64,000 bases of DNA from NCBI GenBank assembly GCA_949825025.1, contig OX463778.1:14718171-14782170 (forward strand), in the 5' to 3' direction. Source of the DNA: Siphlonurus alternatus. Lineage: Eukaryota; Arthropoda; Insecta; Ephemeroptera; Siphlonuridae. The notes under the pieces are model-generated. The model was not told where the DNA came from, made no database searches, and saw only the letters and a list, made by a program, of their open reading frames with translations. This document shows, piece by piece, positions 58,595 through 64,000 of the stretch; the stretch's first letter is position 1, and each line of letters starts with the position of its first letter. Position numbers and translations under genes: made by a program.

Positions 58595-61500
58595 TATATT
58601 ATATAAAAATTATAATAATTAAAAATTAAAAATTTTCTATCGTATGAAAGTGCGTACTATATTTCAAAAGATTACTTTGGACATTTTATCAAAATATAAA
58701 ATTATTAAAAGTGGGACATTGGTACTCAAAATATAGCAACAGCCAAAAAAACAGCTGTTGGCGTCCCTGAGGTTGTACAGTACAGCATTGTTGTCGGATC
58801 ATGAACATGCAATCCATCTTAGCTACGTCTAACTAAAGCCCGCGGCAAAACTCTGTAAAAACGCTTTAGCTTTTTTAGTCATAAAATTGCTTATTTAACT
58901 TATTTATTATGTTTTGTTTCGTCTGTCTGTCTGAATATGCGCGGCTTTTTGAGGCATCGGCCACGTACACCAACTAAGTTGAATAAACCGAGGTCAAACA
59001 CAGGCCGAAATAAATTGGTAAAAATCCTTTATGGAATAAAATTGGTTAAATTTCCTCCCCCCCCCCTCAATATTATAGACACAATAATCACTTTGTAATA
59101 AATTCCTAACATATTTATAATTTTTTAATACAAAATGAATTGGTTCGTTATTTAATTGTAATATAATTGGAACCTATTTTGAAGGTGCAGCTGAAATTTA
59201 TATTATATACTTTAATCTATTACATATTATAGTGATTTAATACAGCAGCTGTTAAATAAGAATCAAAACTTGGAAAACGTTTCATATTATGCGTAGGCGG
59301 TATAAAACTGTTGTAGTTTTTATTAATAATAATCTTCTTACGTACAATTTGCAAATCTAATTTACCGTAACTCCTCTACTTTGCTTTCTTTGCATATGTA
59401 TTTATACTATACATCCATAGAACTCTCCCTATAATACTGCTTATAACACACAGTACAGTAAAACTGCTTATAATAATATAGCGGATGATGATTATCTAAA
59501 AACCAGTCCAGGATGTAAAAAAATAATATATATATTTTTTTTATAAACTTTAATAAGTTAAAATATTTCAGGTCATAAATGTAATTTGTTAATATTTGAT
59601 ATTTTTTTGTTGTTATTGCACAGACATAGAAATAGATTGATATAATGTATTGTATTTTCGTACTAGATAAGCATAAAGTTTTTTTTTAGACGAGTTTGTC
59701 CATGACAACACAATACACTCATCAATAAAGAGACTTCGTGTGTATGTATCACCGTCTGATGTTCTTGAGGAGTCAAAGCTTATGACAATTGTTGTCATAT
59801 TGTCATCCATAGAAGAGCTTGCACGATGATACTAAAGACTAATTAATTTTGTCAAAAGAAATCATTATAATTAATTAACCTTGTCTAAATAATCATTCTT
59901 TATTAATATTATTGTATATCTAATATGGTTATGAAAGTTTGTTTTTATTTTTTTATTATTATTTATGTACGTTTTAGTGTTGTAATTTTATTATTATTAA
60001 TAATAATTTATATAAAATTGTTTTCCATAAAAGGATACATAATAATAGTTAGATATTTATCTATATATTTTTTTTTAAATTTTATTTTTTATTATTAAAT
60101 TGCTAGTTTTATAACAATTTAATAACAACATTATATATTTTTTTTAAATATTTTTGCACATTTAATATATGTTTTTTTATTTATTTTTTTTTTTTTCGAA
60201 TTAAAATTAATTTGAGTATCATGCATGAATAAAAAAAAATATCCATCGTGTAATCTTTTGTGTTTATGTTAAGTTAGAAAAATTTAGCTTTGCAGACTTT
60301 TGCAGATTGTTGAATAATTTTGATGAAAATACACTTAATTTATAAATTACTTATGACTAGATGTTAATATTTGAAAATCTATAGACGATAAGAACATTTT
60401 TTTCCTATCATATAAACAAAAAATGTCCAAATTGCTTTGGTGAACACTATACAGATTTCTACAGATTTGCCACGTTGTTTTGCTTATGATGATTAATGCT
60501 TATAATATATTACCCCATGCATACAATTAATTCCATGCATGCACCAAGCACCATTTCTAGTCATTTATAGTCATGCCAGAATTCAATAAAATTATTTACC
60601 ACGAAATCCAAGCTCCATGTTAATTTTATATTTTTGAATCTTGGGCGTCAATCTACTGGTAAATTTCTGACCATGTGATCCAACTACCAAAGTCATAATT
60701 CTTTCCTGATAAGAAGGGTAAATTGAACCTGATGTTTAACTTAGTAATATAACACTAATTTTGAGTCAAAGTAAAAGTACGTACATTTTACGCTGAACTT
60801 GCTATTCGTGACATCTTATTTGTGTTCAACATTATACTGCATATTTGTGGATACTATCAACATTAGATCCACTATAATCTCACTGATCTATATCTACTAG
60901 TTTTAACACTCGATAAATTTGTTATAGATCTCTATAAAATCCGAATAAGGCTTAGCAGTTGTTCCTGTTGGCACACGCCTAAATATGGGTTATCTCCTAA
61001 TTAGGAATTTTCCACTCTGTCAAACTTCAAACCGTGTTTTACATGAATACAATAAAAACTTGATCACAGTCAGTATATAAGTAAGAAAATGTGGATTCTT
61101 GTATCAAAATTCACTGAACGCACTCACTTGTGATCTGGTCACTCACTCTAGTTTAGAATGTGGGAAAGTGCCCAAAACTGGAGGACTAAGCCGTGTTGAG
61201 CCTTGCAATTTCTTGCAAAACTTTGTCATTTAGATCATGGATTTTTTTTTCTACAACAGAAAAAAATACAAAAACATGTTAGACATTGTGTAAGAAATAA
61301 AGTATAGCAACTTTTATTTAGTATATGAAGCAACTGTATTTATTTCATTTATTTATAAATTACGATAAACAATTACATTTTAAAGTACCCAATAACAAAA
61401 AAAAAATATAGTTAGTACTTGTAGTACAACATGCAAATGTTTTGATTCCAATTTAAATTCCTAAATATAATACAAAAGTTTTAAAAAATGTAAATATATT

Positions 61501-61645
61501 CAAGATAGTTACATTCTTTTTGTTTAAAAATATTTTTGAAAAACATTTTTCTCTTGGGAACGTAAAACAATGAGTAGCATGTACATCTCATGGTTAGTTA
61601 TTTAACTCGACCAATTTAGCGAATACCTTTCATATTATTATATTC
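58590..61645. other. AT-rich non-coding stretch
   Basis: No gene is visible. A small palindrome TATGACAATTGTTGTCATA lies at 59781-59799. A C run of about 10 lies near 59058-59067. 61110-61230 is slightly GC-richer without a signal. A 65-codon minus frame at 59613-59810 is unsupported. Confidence 0.5.
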
Positions 61646-61649
61646 TTAT

Positions 61650-61815
61650 TCTCGTCGGTCATGATCGGCAATTGGCCGAGTTGGCACGATCGTATGTCTA
61701 ACCCCTTAACAATGACTGTGACGTCATACGTGTGGAACTGCAATTAGTGACGTCATCGTCTTGAATGTGCATCTCAATCAGCTGATGACTCAATTTACTA
61801 TGACGTCACAAAGTT
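61650..61815. promoter_or_regulatory. CRE cluster: pair spaced 29 bp (copy 2) plus third CRE
   Basis: Perfect TGACGTCA at 61719-61726, 61748-61755 and 61801-61808. The first two match the 16.7 kb pair in spacing and in the sequence between them (GGAACTGCAATTAG). Nearby are CAGCTGATGACTCAA, with an AP-1-like TGACTCA, and GATCGGCAATTGGCCGAG, an imperfect palindrome. A bZIP-responsive regulatory element is plausible. Confidence 0.5.
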
Positions 61816-63775
61816 GTATACCGTGAATATATAATCTGTCATGCATGCCAAAATTATGTATGATAATAGTTGGATAAACTGCATTTATATTCACAAATAA
61901 TTAATATAAATAATAAACAGTATGATAAAAGTTATACCTGTGAAAAAGGCGTAGTCGTGAGGAATATCAATTAAACTACAAAAAGCATAATACCGTGAGA
62001 CAATTTAAAACCAATAATAAATCCAGATCATAATTGAAATGCAATAAAAATAGTTGCATCGCCTGGCATGCACGTTTTGTTTATTAAAATTTCAGGCTAT
62101 ATTATAGGCTTTATTTTGTTGATTTCGATTCTTCGCAGTAATAAAAATAAAACGAAATTAATCCTACCTTGTTAGACAACGGCTATGCAATCGAGTTTAA
62201 CCAGATAATAATATTAATAATAATAATTAGTTCTGTAACTGTTGCCGAATAAATAAGAATTTGAATTAGTTAAGTAGAAGTGCCAATAGAGTTTGATTAA
62301 AAAAAGAATAATTGTTATTTTATTACAAGTTTTTTATGTAATAGAAAATATGCTATTAAAAATCAAGTTAATTTTCAGCAAATAGGTATAAAATTATAAT
62401 TTGAATAATTTTCCTTGTCATCATAACATTTTATAACACGTGGTTTCTTTTATTTTTATTTAATTTATCGCATTTCTATGATTTTATAATACAATTTCAT
62501 TGCAAAACTCATGCAGATATGAAATAAACACGTTAAAGTATAACATTTTTCTTTGCAGAATATTTTAATCTAAATTAGTTAAAACCTCACTCTATAAAAA
62601 ATTCATAGATTTATAAGTACCGTCTCTGTACCAATCTTGCCAAAAAAAATAATAAACATTAAAGTAATCGAAATATGTATATACAAGATACGAACTACAG
62701 ACTTATTCTATATACATACAGTGTGCGATAATTTCAGCACTGCATGCCCTCGTTTTCTCCAAGTCAGTTTAGTGTTTCAGCGAGATGGCCATAAAAACTT
62801 TAAGTACTTAACTTTTTATGTAAGAAAAAAAGAACATATGATTTGATAGGTTATAAATTAATGTTAATTATTGATCTAAAAAAAATATATATATTTTCCT
62901 AGTCTTTAATTTTCTTGTCTCTATAATAAGACTTGTATTATGAATAACTATCAAACCGTCTCACATACCATAATATACAATGTTTCTTTTTATAATACAC
63001 GCAACATTGTCTAATATTATAATAATGTTATCTCCTTATTTTTTTAATATTTTTTAACGAAAGATGTTAAAAAAAAAGTCATTAATCTTAACAAACCACG
63101 ATGGTTTGGGCAGTTAATTTTGATGTGAAACTCATGTATTTACTAGAGGTTTACCACAGAGAGAGAATTTGCGATTTCTGACAGACTTTTAAACCGCGCG
63201 TACAAAACTTTCCCAGCAATAAATCTTTTAGGGAATCTTTGTACTACAACAAAGCATAATTACAATCCATACATTTATTTTTTTTCTCTCATGCAAACCT
63301 ATTTTTCAAAACGATTTTAAGCAATTTTTCTTATTTTTTTTTCTTCTTCTCTCTGATCTTAGTAATTTCAAACATACAATTTTTTTATATAAATCTGGCA
63401 TAAAACGTCCCATAACTCTTTTACTCGTCATTATACGTGAGGCCATAAGCAGGCAAGTCTGCTAACAACTTGTTACGTGATCGAGAAATTGTTGTTGTAA
63501 AAATTTTTGTTGGTTCCTCCTTCAATGCACGATTCACCACAACAACTACCGCGTATTGTGTGTTCCGTATCACCAACCACAAATGTATGACCCCCAGACT
63601 CATGCACGCACTTTTACATTTAGTAATTTCTATGTACTTCGTGACTGCGGCTCACCACAGGGTAAAGAAATTGTTCTTTTATATATGCAACCCGCTTGCC
63701 ACCGCCGCACACAAAGTTGCATATACTATCAGTCTAAATAGAAATTTTATTAATGATCGAATCTTTGTAAAAAAT
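61816..63775. other. AT-rich non-coding stretch
   Basis: A 117-codon plus frame at 63470-63823 overlaps a 60-codon minus frame (63421-63603). Neither has a recognisable domain, and the plus frame runs into the element at 63776. 63420-63720 is slightly GC-richer. I call no gene. Confidence 0.5.
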
Positions 63776-63930
63776 TTTAAGGGGCATTCAGAAAGTCTTA
63801 AGGCCACATTTAAGGCTCAATAATTTAAAGCTTGATTTTATGACGTGTTTTTTAGACCCAAAATTTCTGATGGTCTTAAATTATTGAGCCTTAATTGTGG
63901 CCTTAAAGGCTTTGTGAATGCCCCTTTTTA
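63776..63930. mobile_element. Family A MITE, copy A2
   Basis: The left arm TTTAAGGGGCATTCAGAAAG, TCTTAAGGCCACATTTAAGG, CTCAATAATTTAA and the right arm TTAAATTATTGAGCCTTAAT, TGTGGCCTTAAAGGCTTTGT, GAATGCCCC form a hairpin of about 55 paired bases. The terminal GGGGCATTCA is shared with A1 at 11368, but the interiors differ, so A1 and A2 may be subfamilies moved by the same transposase. Both outer flanks read TTTAA or TTAAA-like sequence. Confidence 0.85.
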
Positions 63931-64000
63931 ATTCTTAAGATATTATAATATAAATTGAAAATATCTTTCTGCTAACTATATACAGTATAATTATTAAGTA

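Noticed and set aside
63470..63823. 117-codon plus-strand frame
   Set aside because: It has no domain and its end runs into the family A MITE at 63776.

Overview
The window looks like gene-free, strongly AT-rich animal nuclear DNA, most likely from an invertebrate. I could not identify a single protein-coding gene, rRNA gene or intact tRNA gene. The longest open frames are about 120 codons. They lie in AT-rich sequence, microsatellites or repeats, and none shows a recognisable domain. The eukaryotic assignment rests on long (GA)n, (CT)n and (TA)n microsatellites, Pol III-type SINEs, many short foldback (MITE-like) elements and long poly-T runs. A marine arthropod such as a crustacean, or another AT-rich invertebrate, would fit. 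The 5S rRNA-like stretch in one SINE is of a general invertebrate type. This is inference, and I cannot name a species.

Two kinds of structure stand out of the AT-rich background. The first is a dense population of short non-autonomous mobile elements. Two SINEs have a 5S rRNA-like head (5574-5958, 6134-6518). Two others have a tRNA-like head but seem to share the same body and tail (22215-22535, 29745-30095), and there is one further tRNA-like fragment (44231-44345). I assigned letters to the foldback families: A (11368, 63776), B with five copies (7677, 19183, 24379, 34991, 39105), C (12854, 25237), D with three full or interrupted copies and one half copy (35247, 52429, 57187, 57672), E with five copies (1755, 2068, 19046, 21204, 35434), F (15984), G (27517, plus a partial copy at 39320), H nested inside a D copy (57251-57604), J (32238, 56786) and K (46480-46866). 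Several are adjacent or nested: E3 next to B2, B4 next to D1 then E5, B5 next to partial G, and H inside D next to half a D.

The second is a series of GC-richer islets of 100-450 bp spaced a few kb apart, for example near 8.4, 10.3, 11.1, 13.2, 15.3, 18.8, 20.9, 23.6, 24.1, 32.1, 33.2, 42.4, 43.2, 45.7, 56.6, 58.1 and 61.7 kb. They are rich in cAMP-response-element octamers (TGACGTCA, 20 perfect copies found by eye where about one or fewer would be expected), CACGTG E-boxes and nuclear-receptor half-site arrangements. These include a perfect IR1 of the ecdysone-response type at 45751-45763. The islets could be enhancers or promoters of distant genes, conserved non-coding elements, or remnants of repeats. 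Sequence alone does not decide.

The best leads are the SINEs with interchangeable 5S and tRNA heads, the H-in-D nested insertion with TTAA duplication and reconstructable empty site, the TGACGTCA excess including a CRE pair with identical 29-bp spacing 45 kb apart, and the nuclear-receptor motifs in the islets. Coordinates of diverged repeats are accurate to roughly 10 bases. All counts were made by eye.
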